A stretch of DNA of 44,477 nt, taken from the NCBI GenBank assembly GCA_937899785.1, contig CALCCG010000033.1:1-44477 (forward strand), read 5' to 3'. The number at the start of each line of letters is the position of its first letter. Positions within the stretch are counted from its first letter, which is position 1. Shown in pieces: positions 24,732-33,293 of the stretch. The position numbers and the translations under genes were made by a program. The notes below the pieces were generated by a model that was not told the DNA's origin, did no database searches, and saw nothing but the letters and a program-made list of their open reading frames with translations. Source of the DNA: an uncultured Erythrobacter sp. (GTDB taxonomy: Bacteria > Pseudomonadota > Alphaproteobacteria > Sphingomonadales > Sphingomonadaceae).

Positions 24732-26396
24732 ATGCTCAAGAAAATCTTGATCGGCGGTTTGGTCGCGGTCCTCGCGATTGGAACCGTAGGCTGGCTTAAT
24801 CGTGCGTCGCTGCTGGAGGCTTTCCTCCTAAATCAAGCGCGCGCCAATCAGCCAGAAGTCGGCCCTGCTCAAACGGTTGCCTGGGATCAGGGACCGCTCG
24901 AAGCGGCCGAACCCAGCGGTGATCGCCCCCCCAACATCGTTTTCATTCTGCTCGACGACCTTGGTTACAACGATATCTCGACCTTTGGTGGCGGGGTCGG
25001 CGTTCCCACGCCCAATATTGACCGTCTCGCGGCCCAGGGCGCGATCTTCAGCCAAGCCTATTCGGGCACCGGCACCTGCGCACCATCGCGCGCGATGCTG
25101 ATGACGGGTCGCTATCCGACCCGCCACGGCTTTGAATTCACGCCGACCCCCGACGGTATGACCGATGTGATCTCGACCATTGCCAACGCGAGGGAGCGCC
25201 CTTTCTTGCCACGCCTGGAGACCAATCCGAACAGCGCGGGCCGAGATCTTTCGTACCCAGATAAAGGCCTGCCTGGTTCTGAAATCACGATCGCTGAGCT
25301 TTTGAAAGAGCAGGATTATCACACGGTTCATATCGGCAAATGGCACTTGGGCCGCCGTCCAGATTTCATGCCAAATGCGCAAGGATTTGATGAGAGCCTG
25401 CTGATGCACAGCGGGCTCTTTTTGCCCGAAGACGATCCCAACGTGGTCAACGCCAAGCTCGAAATTGACCCGATCGACAAATTTCTGTGGGCGGCCTTGA
25501 CCTATTCGGCTTCGTTTAATGGTGGTGAGGCGTTTGAGCCGGGCGGTTATCTAACCGACTGGTGGACCGATGAGAGCCTGAAGGTGATCGAGGCGAACAA
25601 GAACCGGCCGTTCTTTCTGTATCTTGCGCATTGGGCGCCGCACACACCGCTCCAAGCGACCAAGGACGATTATGAAGCCGTCGGTGATATCACCCCGCAC
25701 CGGCACCGTGTGTACGCTGCGATGATCCACGCGGTCGATCGAAGCGTCGGGCGCGTTCTGGACAAGCTTGAAGAAGAAGGCATGGCCGACAACACGATCG
25801 TCGTTCTCAGCAGCGACAATGGTGGCGCGGGCTATTTGGGCATACCGCAAGTCAATGAACCGTTTCGCGGTTGGAAGATAACCCTCTTCGAGGGCGGTAT
25901 CCGTGTCCCCATGTTCGTCAAATGGCCGGCTAAGATCGCTCCTGGCACCCAGGTAGAGACGCCGGTTGCGCATATCGATCTGCTGCCGACTCTTGCTTCG
26001 GCAGGAGGGGCGCCCCTGCCGACCGACCGGGTCATCGATGGCCGGAACATCTTGCCCGCGGCCATGGGCGAGGGCGGGATTGAGCGGCCCAACGACGCGA
26101 TCTTCTGGCAGACCGGTGAATACATGGTCGTGCGTGCGGGCGACTGGAAGTTGCAGCGCGACGGGCGCCAGAACAAGCTTTGGCTGTTTGATCTTCAATC
26201 GGACCCGACCGAACAGAACAATCTCGCCGATACGATGCCCGACAAGGTCGCTGAGCTCAACGCGTTGATCGACGCGCATCAGGCGGATTCGGTGGGCTCG
26301 CTCTACCCCTACAGTCTGGTCAGCCCGATCCAGATCGACAAGACGATTGATCGGGAAGCGGAAGAGGGCGACGAATACGTTCTTTGGTTTAACTGA
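24732..26396 (+). CDS. Membrane-anchored or exported S1-family sulfatase
   Basis: A 554-aa sulfatase. An N-terminal hydrophobic helix (ILIGGLVAVLAIGTVGWL) acts as signal anchor or uncleaved signal, placing the enzyme in the periplasm. Catalytic features: metal ligands D75-D76 in FILLDDLGYND; the formylglycine-type motif C116-A-P-S-R; GKWHLG at ~202-207; SSDNGG for metal binding; and a C-terminal LFDLQSDPTEQNNLAD typical of the family. Cys in CxPSR needs oxidation to formylglycine by an enzyme not encoded here. The sequence resembles arylsulfatase B / GalNAc-4-sulfatase-type members, but substrate cannot be assigned. It opens the catabolic island and is followed 95 bases later by an anchored small protein. 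Confidence 0.9.
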   Translation: MLKKILIGGLVAVLAIGTVGWLNRASLLEAFLLNQARANQPEVGPAQTVAWDQGPLEAAEPSGDRPPNIVFILLDDLGYNDISTFGGGVGVPTPNIDRLAAQGAIFSQAYSGTGTCAPSRAMLMTGRYPTRHGFEFTPTPDGMTDVISTIANARERPFLPRLETNPNSAGRDLSYPDKGLPGSEITIAELLKEQDYHTVHIGKWHLGRRPDFMPNAQGFDESLLMHSGLFLPEDDPNVVNAKLEIDPIDKFLWAALTYSASFNGGEAFEPGGYLTDWWTDESLKVIEANKNRPFFLYLAHWAPHTPLQATKDDYEAVGDITPHRHRVYAAMIHAVDRSVGRVLDKLEEEGMADNTIVVLSSDNGGAGYLGIPQVNEPFRGWKITLFEGGIRVPMFVKWPAKIAPGTQVETPVAHIDLLPTLASAGGAPLPTDRVIDGRNILPAAMGEGGIERPNDAIFWQTGEYMVVRAGDWKLQRDGRQNKLWLFDLQSDPTEQNNLADTMPDKVAELNALIDAHQADSVGSLYPYSLVSPIQIDKTIDREAEEGDEYVLWFN

Positions 26397-26491
26397 CGCG
26401 ATGGGCGCCTGGGAAAAAGATCCTAGTGCCCGAGTGATTTCAACTCTGCGAAGAACGATCGCTTTGAGGCGTGCATGAGGAGCTTTGCGCT

Positions 26492-27334
26492 ATGTCTGTT
26501 GCCCTAAAATCGCTGGCGGTGCTCCTCACCGCTTTGGGACTCGCAGCGCTCAGCCTTTGGATCTTGGCGGCGAGGCAGCCATCGGGCGCAATCCATAACC
26601 ATGAGAGCGTTATCTTTGTTGCGATCAAACATGACGACGCCTCTTTTGTGAAATCCAGCGGGTTCTTGGGAGAGAAGGCCTTATGGCGCGCCAGCGCGGC
26701 GTTCCCGTTCATCAGCGACATCGAGCAGTACTGGACGGACTATCTCATCCTGCCCGACGACCCTTCGCTTGTGACTGGCATCGTACACGTGGGCGAGCTT
26801 GCTGAAGTCTATATCGCTCAGGTCGAATTGACCAAGATTCCTTCGATTGTTCCGGGACTTCTGCGCGCGCAGCATCTTGTTGGCTTGACGAGGCGCCCGA
26901 ACGGTCCATTGCCGACCAGCACAGATGTCATCGAAGGTCGCCGGGATGTGCTTCCAACGCAGGCCTCGCTCGACGCCGCGCTTGCCATGGACTCCAACAC
27001 GCAAGTCACGATGATGAACTTCCTTGCCTACTTCCCGACGCCGACGGGCGACAAGGAGCCCGGGCGACGGACCTATCGGCGCTATGGCCAGGAAGCGATA
27101 AAGGCGGTTCACATGGTTGGAGGGCAATTCTTGTTTTCCGGGACCGTGACAAAGGTTCTGCAAGAAGCGAAGGGCCATCCCGCACCCGTTGTTTGGGATG
27201 ATTTGGCGGCTATGATCTACCCCGATCCCACGGCGATTTTCTACATGGAACAGGATGCCGCGTACATCAAAGCGCTGGGTTGGCGTGATGATTCGCTTGA
27301 GCGCACACGCGTGATTGCGACCGTTTCCTACTGA
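26492..27334 (+). CDS. Membrane-anchored DUF1330-like (dimeric alpha-beta barrel) protein
   Basis: A 280-aa protein. ATG 26492 follows a GAGGAG ribosome binding site; an in-frame GTG at 26471 is less likely. An N-terminal transmembrane helix (SLAVLLTALGLAALSLWILA) leads to a periplasmic domain. The second half has DUF1330-type features: VTMMNFLAYF, YRRYGQEAIKAVHMVGGQFLFSG, a WDDLAAMIYPDPTAIFYM strand and a final helix with RTRVIATVSY. A similar but degenerate unit in the first half (VHVGELAEVYIAQ) suggests an internal duplication. DUF1330 domains are small ferredoxin-like barrels of unclear activity, often in degradation clusters. Function is unknown; its neighbours suggest a role with the sulfatase and TonB receptor. 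Confidence 0.65.
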   Translation: MSVALKSLAVLLTALGLAALSLWILAARQPSGAIHNHESVIFVAIKHDDASFVKSSGFLGEKALWRASAAFPFISDIEQYWTDYLILPDDPSLVTGIVHVGELAEVYIAQVELTKIPSIVPGLLRAQHLVGLTRRPNGPLPTSTDVIEGRRDVLPTQASLDAALAMDSNTQVTMMNFLAYFPTPTGDKEPGRRTYRRYGQEAIKAVHMVGGQFLFSGTVTKVLQEAKGHPAPVVWDDLAAMIYPDPTAIFYMEQDAAYIKALGWRDDSLERTRVIATVSY

Positions 27335-27408
27335 ACGACGCTGAGTCAGAGGAAGGGAGCGCACCGCCTCGCGCGGCCGCTATCTTTGCCCCCTTTCGGA
27401 CCTACCTA

Positions 27409-27738
27409 TTAGACGATCGAGTTGTTCTGGCCGACGACGAAACGCGATGGCTCGCCGCGCAAGAATGCCGCGAGGGGTGCAGTATCATCCGCGCTTGCGA
27501 GGAAACCAGCCAGTATGGAATTGCGCTTGCACAAGTGGTCGCTGATCACGTCGGGCTTCCTTTCCAGGCCAAAGGTTTCTGCCTAGGCGCCCGCAGTCTT
27601 ACGCGCGCCTTCGGTTGCAAACACGCCAGGAAGCAAGGTGTTCAGGACCACGCCGTGCGCTGCAATCTTGCGCGAGACACTGGCGGTGCAGTTCAGCAGG
27701 GCCGACCGGGCGCGAGCGGCTGCGCAATCCAATCCGTA
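27409..27738 (-). pseudogene. Decayed short-chain dehydrogenase (SDR), C-terminal half
   Basis: On the minus strand the frame reads ARSALLNCTASVSRKIAAHG, then VVLNTLLPGVFATEGARKT, which is the SDR region just after the catalytic Tyr-Lys helix (compare AKAALLN...SRELAPHGIRVN...PGxxxT). It hits an in-frame TAG at 27583-27585, resumes in the same frame (RKPDVISDHLCKRNSILAGFLAS, then PSRFVVGQNNSIV), and ends at a TAA at 27409. Upstream the frame is closed by a TGA at 27739-27741, and no Rossmann glycine motif is present. It is therefore a truncated, interrupted remnant. The rest of 27335-27878 shows no gene; the TonB receptor promoter probably lies at its right end. Confidence 0.72.
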
Positions 27739-27878
27739 TCAACCTTTCATGCCCCGTTCCGTTTGAGCCTGGTGAACGTCGTCAAATTAGCGCTTGCAGG
27801 AACTCGAATAATATAGGACATTAAACAAGACAAGCGACGGGACTAAACTAAGCCCGCGCTGTTTCAGGGGAGAGGAAA

Positions 27879-30533
27879 TTGGAACGGAACACCACCAGGA
27901 ATCCGTCTGCAAAGCGCCTTGCCAGGCTTTCGGAAGGCATCGCGCTTTCCACGCTTTTGCTGGGAATGAGCGCTCCGGCCTTCGCGCAAGATACGGACGA
28001 CACCGCTGTTCAAGATGAGGATCTGGAAGTCAATTCACGGGTCCCCACCATCTTGGTGACCGCGACCAAGCGTGAGCAGACACTTCAAGAGACGCCTGTA
28101 GCGGTTTCGGTTGTCGGTTCGGAGGAGATCCAACGCGCAGAAATACAGGATCTCATCGATCTCCAGTCGCTGGTTCCGTCGCTGACGATCCGCCAAAATC
28201 AGACAGCGGCGAATGCAACGTTCTTCATCCGCGGATTTGGTAACGGCTCGAACGCGATCGGTCTTGAACCTTCGGTGGGAGTGTTCATTGATGGTGTGTA
28301 TCGCTCGCGCTCGGCCGCCTCGATTTCGGACTTGCCCAACCTTGAGCGCGTCGAGGTCCTTCGCGGACCGCAATCCACTTTGTTCGGTAAGAACGCGTCG
28401 GCCGGTGTCATTTCCGTTACGACGCGCAAGCCGCAATTTGAGCTCGATGGTGCGGTTTCGGCAACCTATGGCAATTTCAACGCTGTTCGCCTCGATGGCT
28501 TTGTGACGGGACCGATCAGCGACAACCTTGCTGTCAGCGTGTCGGGCAACTTGAACCGGCGCGATGGGTTCTTCGAGGATCTTGGAACTGGCGAAGATGT
28601 AAACGAGCGTGATCGCTGGGGCGTTCGCGGTGATATCCTGTGGGAGCCGACCCTCGACATCAGCTTCCGCCTTATCGGTGACTATGACAAGATCGATGAG
28701 AATTGCTGCGGAGTTACCAACTTGGTGGACGGTCCGACAGGCGCCATCGTCACCGGGCTGGGGGGGGAATTCGTCAGCGAAGACCCGTTGTCGCGTGATG
28801 TGTTCTTCGATGTTGTTCCGACCAATGAGATCGAGAATTACGGCGTTTCGTTGCAAGGCGACTTTGATCTGGGCTTTGCCACACTGACCAGCATCACCGC
28901 TTGGCGTAACAGCTCAAACGAAAGCAACAGCGATACCGATGCGACAAGCCTCGAAGTGTTCTCGCAGACGTTGGCGTCTTCGGACATTGAGACCTTTACG
29001 CAGGAAATCCGGCTGCAGTCCTATGGCGCAGACAACTTCATCGACTGGACCCTGGGCGGGTTCTACTTCGATGAGACCGTCGAGACTTCGAACGACATTC
29101 GCTACGGCCAGGATACCCGTGACTTCTTCGCTGGTCTGGCTGGCGGTCCGCAGACCCTTATCTCTCTGGAGAGCTTTGCAGGTTTGCCGACTGGCACTTT
29201 CGGAGGCTCTGGCCAGGGCCTCTTCGACTTTGGCGGTCAGGACAACACCGCTTGGTCGATCTTTGGATCGGTTGATGTCAACCTTACCGACCGACTGACC
29301 GCGACGATTGGTCTGAGTTACACTGAGGATGAGAAGACAGCCAATTACGGCGGCGTCAGCAACGATTCGCTCGCGGCGCTGAACCTGGAGCAGCTGGGGT
29401 ACACGGCGACCCTTGGAGGCATTCTGGGCGGGTTGGGCATTGACCCGACCAACCCTGCACAGGTCGGTGCATTCATTCAGGGCAATCCGCAGCAATACGC
29501 ACAGATTCAGCAACAGGCTCTCGCTGTGGCGCAAGGTCCGAATAACCCGTTTGGCGACCTCTCGGCGCTGCAGATCTTCCCGCAGTTCGTCGGCTTCCCC
29601 AACTCGGTTGAGAATGGTCAGACCAATGACAACAGCACCGATGTTACCGCGAGGCTGTCCTACGATGTCACCGACAACATCAACGTTTATGTGTCCTACG
29701 CGACCGGCTTTAAGGCGTCGTCTTGGAACCTCGGGCGCACAACCCGGCCGTTTGCTTCTGACTTTACCCCCGGCAATCCGGTTGTAGACCCGTTCACGCA
29801 GCAGACGCTGTTCGTGACGCCTTCCTCACCGATCACGGATGCCGGTCTAAACGTCATCAACGGTGAAGCCGGAACGCGCTTTGCGGCTCCGGAAGACGCC
29901 GAAGTCTACGAACTGGGCATCAAGGCGCAGTTTGACACTGTGTCGTTCAATTTCACTGTGTTCGATCAGTCGATTCAGAATTTCCAGACCAATGTCTTTA
30001 CCGAAGACGGTTTTGTGTTCGCCAACGCTGGCGAGCAATCGACCTTTGGTGTGGAGATCGACGGCACGTGGAGCCCGCTGGATGGTCTTATCCTGACGGG
30101 TGCAGCGACCTTCCTTGATCCGGAGTATGACAGTTTCCCGAACTTCGGACCGGGAATCGATATCTCGGGTCAGCAGCCGCAGGGCATTGCTGAGACGCAG
30201 TTCAACCTGGCGGCCAATTACGGCTTTGCCATCGGCAGCGTGGATGCGTTTTTGCGGGCTGACTGGTCGCACCTTGGCAACTCGCCCTTCTTCGATAACC
30301 CGAACGATCAGGCGGTGTTTGAGGCGACCGACTACACGCGCGAGCAGAACCTTGTGAACCTTTCGTTCGGCATAAGCACCGCGAGCGAGCTCGACATTAC
30401 TCTATGGGCCCGCAATCTGCTGGATGACGAGTTCATTGTGTTCGCCTTCCCAGCGGTGGCGCAGGCGGGAACCTTTAGCGGGGCTCCGGGTGAACCGCGC
30501 ACCTATGGTGTGACGGTTCGCAAGTCTTTCTGA
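27879..30533 (+). CDS. TonB-dependent outer-membrane receptor
   Basis: An 884-aa receptor starting at TTG 27879 after a GGGGAGAGG ribosome binding site. The signal peptide ends near APAFAQ (~residue 37). A TonB-box-like segment (TILVTATKREQ) precedes the plug: TPVAVSVVGSEEIQRAEI, FFIRGFGNGSN, PNLERVEVLRGPQSTLFGKN. The long beta-barrel ends in aromatic Phe (TVRKSF). It imports large or scarce substrates across the outer membrane using TonB energy. The plug style is of the sphingomonad catabolic receptors rather than clear siderophore receptors, and it sits between a sulfatase and detoxification-type enzymes, so it probably imports the sulfated or hydrophobic substrate of this island. Substrate is not readable. 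Confidence 0.9.
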   Translation: MERNTTRNPSAKRLARLSEGIALSTLLLGMSAPAFAQDTDDTAVQDEDLEVNSRVPTILVTATKREQTLQETPVAVSVVGSEEIQRAEIQDLIDLQSLVPSLTIRQNQTAANATFFIRGFGNGSNAIGLEPSVGVFIDGVYRSRSAASISDLPNLERVEVLRGPQSTLFGKNASAGVISVTTRKPQFELDGAVSATYGNFNAVRLDGFVTGPISDNLAVSVSGNLNRRDGFFEDLGTGEDVNERDRWGVRGDILWEPTLDISFRLIGDYDKIDENCCGVTNLVDGPTGAIVTGLGGEFVSEDPLSRDVFFDVVPTNEIENYGVSLQGDFDLGFATLTSITAWRNSSNESNSDTDATSLEVFSQTLASSDIETFTQEIRLQSYGADNFIDWTLGGFYFDETVETSNDIRYGQDTRDFFAGLAGGPQTLISLESFAGLPTGTFGGSGQGLFDFGGQDNTAWSIFGSVDVNLTDRLTATIGLSYTEDEKTANYGGVSNDSLAALNLEQLGYTATLGGILGGLGIDPTNPAQVGAFIQGNPQQYAQIQQQALAVAQGPNNPFGDLSALQIFPQFVGFPNSVENGQTNDNSTDVTARLSYDVTDNINVYVSYATGFKASSWNLGRTTRPFASDFTPGNPVVDPFTQQTLFVTPSSPITDAGLNVINGEAGTRFAAPEDAEVYELGIKAQFDTVSFNFTVFDQSIQNFQTNVFTEDGFVFANAGEQSTFGVEIDGTWSPLDGLILTGAATFLDPEYDSFPNFGPGIDISGQQPQGIAETQFNLAANYGFAIGSVDAFLRADWSHLGNSPFFDNPNDQAVFEATDYTREQNLVNLSFGISTASELDITLWARNLLDDEFIVFAFPAVAQAGTFSGAPGEPRTYGVTVRKSF

Positions 30534-30548
30534 GCCCGCAAGCGCATC

Positions 30549-30608
30549 GATTGGCCGATCGGAGGTCTCGTTGTGAAACCAAAGAGCCGCTTGATCGGTC
30601 GGCCAATC
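30549..30608. repeat. Inverted repeat, possible terminator or processing hairpin
   Basis: GATTGGCCGA (30549-30558) is perfectly complemented by TCGGCCAATC (30599-30608), and the match continues imperfectly inward. The loop is about 40 bases and there is no T-run afterwards. It lies between the TonB receptor and the first GST, so it may attenuate or protect the receptor transcript. Confidence 0.45.
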
Positions 30609-30701
30609 AGCACTTTGAGCCAGACCATAAGGCGGCAAGCGGGAAGCGGTCGATGTCTACCTTGAACGCGTACACGCTCTCTCCAACTGAAAGGCCCCCC
30701 A

Positions 30702-31394
30702 ATGACTGATTTCATAGTGTACGGCGTCCCAGCCTCTCCCTTTGTTCGCAAGACAGAGGCCTTCCTTCATCACGTCGGCGCCGAATACGAATTCGAGAAT
30801 GTCAATATCATGGGCATGCCCGACTGGTTCGTTGAAATCAGCCCGGCGAAGCGCATTCCGGTTCTGCGCGACAAGACGATCGGCACCGAAGGCATACTGG
30901 GCACGATCGCGGATTCCTCCGCGATCGCTGTTTTCCTGGAAAAGCGCTTTAACGCCGGCCTGTTTGGCAAAGACGCTTACGAAGCTGGCCGCATCGCCTG
31001 GTTCGAAGAGTTTGCCGACACCAGCCTTGCTATGACGATCGGGATGGAGGTTTTCCGCCCGATTGTTTTTCCCGCTTTTGGCGGCAATCCGCCAGATTTG
31101 GAAAAGGCCAAGGCAGGCTGGAACGAAAAGCTGCCCCCGATCTGGGACTATTTCGAAACATCCTTGGAGGGCAAGGAATACCTTGTCGGCGACGCCTATT
31201 CGCAGGCCGATATCGCGCTGGGCGCTCAGATGTCTCAACTAACCCTGATCACCAATCTGCCCGATGCAGCCAAGTATCCCAACCTTATCAGGCACACCAA
31301 ACTCATAATGGCGAAGCCGGGCTTTGTTAACAACTTGGACAAAGCTGGCGCGATGCTGGGCATGGTCGTTAAGGAAAAGGTCGACCTTTCATAA
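30702..31394 (+). CDS. Glutathione S-transferase-like protein 1
   Basis: A 230-aa cytosolic protein with the GST layout. The N-terminal thioredoxin-like half has VYGVPASPFVRKTEAFLHH with Ser in the catalytic-type position, ISPAKRIPVLRD with the cis-Pro, and TIADSSAIAVFLEKRF for glutathione contact. The C-terminal helical half includes YLVGDAYSQADIALGAQM, the usual N-capping Asp motif. In sphingomonads such GSTs often take part in catabolic clusters, for reductive dehalogenation, ether cleavage or isomerisation. It is followed by a terminator and a second GST. Which reaction it performs is unknown. Confidence 0.85.
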   Translation: MTDFIVYGVPASPFVRKTEAFLHHVGAEYEFENVNIMGMPDWFVEISPAKRIPVLRDKTIGTEGILGTIADSSAIAVFLEKRFNAGLFGKDAYEAGRIAWFEEFADTSLAMTIGMEVFRPIVFPAFGGNPPDLEKAKAGWNEKLPPIWDYFETSLEGKEYLVGDAYSQADIALGAQMSQLTLITNLPDAAKYPNLIRHTKLIMAKPGFVNNLDKAGAMLGMVVKEKVDLS

Positions 31395-31405
31395 GAGCTC
31401 TCCAA

Positions 31406-31440
31406 GGGGCGCGGCTGGGTCGTCGCGCCCCACCTCTTTT
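31406..31440 (+). terminator. Rho-independent terminator between two GST genes
   Basis: A perfect 8-bp GC stem (GGGGCGCG / CGCGCCCC, 31406-31431) with a 10-base loop, followed by ACCTCTTTT. It lies 12 bases after the first GST stop and implies that the second GST may be transcribed separately or by read-through. Confidence 0.7.
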
Positions 31441-31462
31441 CAATCTACGGAAATCTCTCACC

Positions 31463-32074
31463 ATGCTGAAACTCCACTTTGCTCCCAATTCTCGCGCGGG
31501 CAGGATTGTCTGGCTTCTTGAGGAGCTTGGCCTTCCCTATGAACTCAACAAGATGGATTTCCATCCCAAGGACCTGAAGTCCGCTGAACACCGCGCGCGT
31601 CATCCGCTCGGCCGTATTCCGGTTCTTGAAGATGACGATGTAACGATCTGGGAATCGGGCGCGATCGTTGAATACATTCTAGAGCGTCACAAAAATGGTG
31701 GGCTCAAGCCCACGGTCGAAGACCCGATGTGGCCGATGTACCAACAATGGTTTCACTATTGCGAGGGGATGGTGATGCCACCCATCAATACGATCGTCGT
31801 GCAAACTATCCTTTTGCCCGAAGATCGCCGCGACCCCGTAGCACTGGGCCAGGCGCAGCGACTGCTGACCAAGGCTCTGGCTCCGATCAACGACTGGCTG
31901 GAGGGTAAAGACTATCTCATTGAGCGTTTTTCGGGCGCCGACATCATGCTTGGCCACGCCTGCTTTATGGCCAATCGTCTTGGGTCAGTGACTGACGAGA
32001 TGACGCATCTGGCAGCCTACGTTGAGCGGGTTACGGGTCGGCCGCACTTTCAGACCGCGATTACCATGGCCTGA
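31463..32074 (+). CDS. Glutathione S-transferase-like protein 2
   Basis: A 203-aa GST. The N-terminal half reads HFAPNSRAGRIVWLLEELGLPYEL with Ser-Arg at the catalytic-type position, HPLGRIPVLEDDDVTIWESGAIVEYILE with the cis-Pro and the Glu-Ser glutathione-binding pair, and the C-terminal half has YLIERFSGADIMLGHACFMA. This is closer to the classical bacterial beta/theta style than the preceding GST, so the two are not recent duplicates. Probable role is conjugation or glutathione-dependent conversion of an island substrate; substrate unknown. Confidence 0.87.
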   Translation: MLKLHFAPNSRAGRIVWLLEELGLPYELNKMDFHPKDLKSAEHRARHPLGRIPVLEDDDVTIWESGAIVEYILERHKNGGLKPTVEDPMWPMYQQWFHYCEGMVMPPINTIVVQTILLPEDRRDPVALGQAQRLLTKALAPINDWLEGKDYLIERFSGADIMLGHACFMANRLGSVTDEMTHLAAYVERVTGRPHFQTAITMA

Positions 32075-32157
32075 TTTTAAGGCCACCGGATTGCGAGACG
32101 CTAACGGGAGAGAGCACGGCGGCGTTACCTCTCGCGACGATTCATGCCACAAATCGA

Positions 32158-32170
32158 CATAAGTTTTATG
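32158..32170. promoter_or_regulatory. Short palindrome upstream of dehalogenase-like gene
   Basis: CATAA-GTT-TTATG is a 5-bp inverted repeat, with partial extension to TCGA/GCGA on the flanks, ~38 bases before the ATG at 32208. Position and symmetry fit an operator for a dimeric repressor, but the site is short and could be chance. Confidence 0.3.
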
Positions 32171-32207
32171 CGATGGGGATGGCCTAATTGGGAAAGGGAA
32201 AACAGCT

Positions 32208-33293
32208 ATGCTGCGCAACATAGGAATAGGGCTGGGAGTTCTTCTGGCGATCTTGGCCGTTGGGGCCTTCTGGATCACCCGGGATGGTTCAAGAGTGACC
32301 GCCGAAGGAAACGGAACTGTAGCGCTGGAAAGCGGCACCTATGAGGCGTTCCCGCTGCCAGACTACGCTGCTAAGGTCGTCACGGACGACTATAAGAGCT
32401 ACTTTGTTGAGGTCGAACCCGGCATCAAGATCCATGTCCTCGAAGTGGGCGAGGGCTATCCGGTTTATCTGCAGCATGGCAACCCGACTTCGGGCCTGCT
32501 TTACCGCCAGGTTGCAGCTGAACTCCCCACTGAAAAAATGCGACTCATCATGCCAACCATGGTGGGCCTTGGCTTCTCAAGCAAAGTCCCGGCGAGCGAG
32601 CACACACTCGACAATCACGTTCGTTGGATGAGCGCGGCCCTTCGAGAGCTTGATCTCAAAAATGTCGTCTATGTCGGACAGGATTGGGGTGGCGCGATCG
32701 GCATGGGCGCACTGATGAACAACCCCGACTTGATCGAAGGGGCTGTGGTCATGAACACTGGCTTCACCGCGCCCGAGGAGGAGTTCGAACTCTCCTCCGC
32801 CCACACGCTTGCAGCGACGCCGATTATTGGAGAACTGGTCCTTGAAAACCTTGTAGCTTTTTTTGACCAGCTCAAGGGCGCGCAAGGCGATCCGGACTCG
32901 CTGCGTGAGGAAGTGTCTGATCTCTATGGCCGACCGGTGATCGAGAGTGGTAACGCCAAAGCGCCGTTGGCGCTGATGCGGATGGTTCCCACCGGTCCGG
33001 ATCACCGCAGCACGCCCGAAATGCGCAAGATCGAAGCCTATGCGCGCACGCTTAGCGATCTGCCGGTTGAGCTGGTCTGGGGGATGAAGGACCCGATCCT
33101 CGCCAAAGCACTGCCCGGCATGAAGGAGTATTTTCCCGAAGCGCCTGTGACGGAAACACAGGCGGGCCATTTTCTCCAGGAAGAGGTGCCGGTCGAGATA
33201 GCCGAAGCGATCACTCGCGTGGTCTCCAAGGTTCAGGAAGCAAAGAGCGGAGCCGCCGAAAGTGGCTCGGAGGCGCCCGGCGAAGACGGCTGA
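32208..33293 (+). CDS. Membrane-anchored alpha/beta hydrolase, haloalkane-dehalogenase-like
   Basis: A 361-aa protein. The N-terminal hydrophobic helix (IGLGVLLAILAVGAFWI) predicts periplasmic anchoring, unusual for this normally cytosolic family. Catalytic layout: oxyanion/halide motif H90-G-N92-P; nucleophile D159 in VGQDWGG, where an Asp nucleophile with adjacent Trp is the haloalkane dehalogenase pattern; D295 in WGMKDP as probable acid; H321 in AGHFLQEE as base. MKDP after strand 7 resembles DhlA-type (HLD-I) enzymes. Hydrolysis of a carbon-halogen bond is plausible, but fluoroacetate dehalogenases and epoxide hydrolases share the D nucleophile. The last ~20 residues (KSGAAESGSEAPGEDG) look non-native: an acyl-CoA synthetase remnant begins in another frame at their end. 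Confidence 0.78.
   Translation: MLRNIGIGLGVLLAILAVGAFWITRDGSRVTAEGNGTVALESGTYEAFPLPDYAAKVVTDDYKSYFVEVEPGIKIHVLEVGEGYPVYLQHGNPTSGLLYRQVAAELPTEKMRLIMPTMVGLGFSSKVPASEHTLDNHVRWMSAALRELDLKNVVYVGQDWGGAIGMGALMNNPDLIEGAVVMNTGFTAPEEEFELSSAHTLAATPIIGELVLENLVAFFDQLKGAQGDPDSLREEVSDLYGRPVIESGNAKAPLALMRMVPTGPDHRSTPEMRKIEAYARTLSDLPVELVWGMKDPILAKALPGMKEYFPEAPVTETQAGHFLQEEVPVEIAEAITRVVSKVQEAKSGAAESGSEAPGEDG

Noticed and set aside
30702..32074. The two GSTs as a recent tandem duplication
   Set aside because: Their N-terminal active-site segments and C-terminal helices differ clearly, and a terminator separates them.
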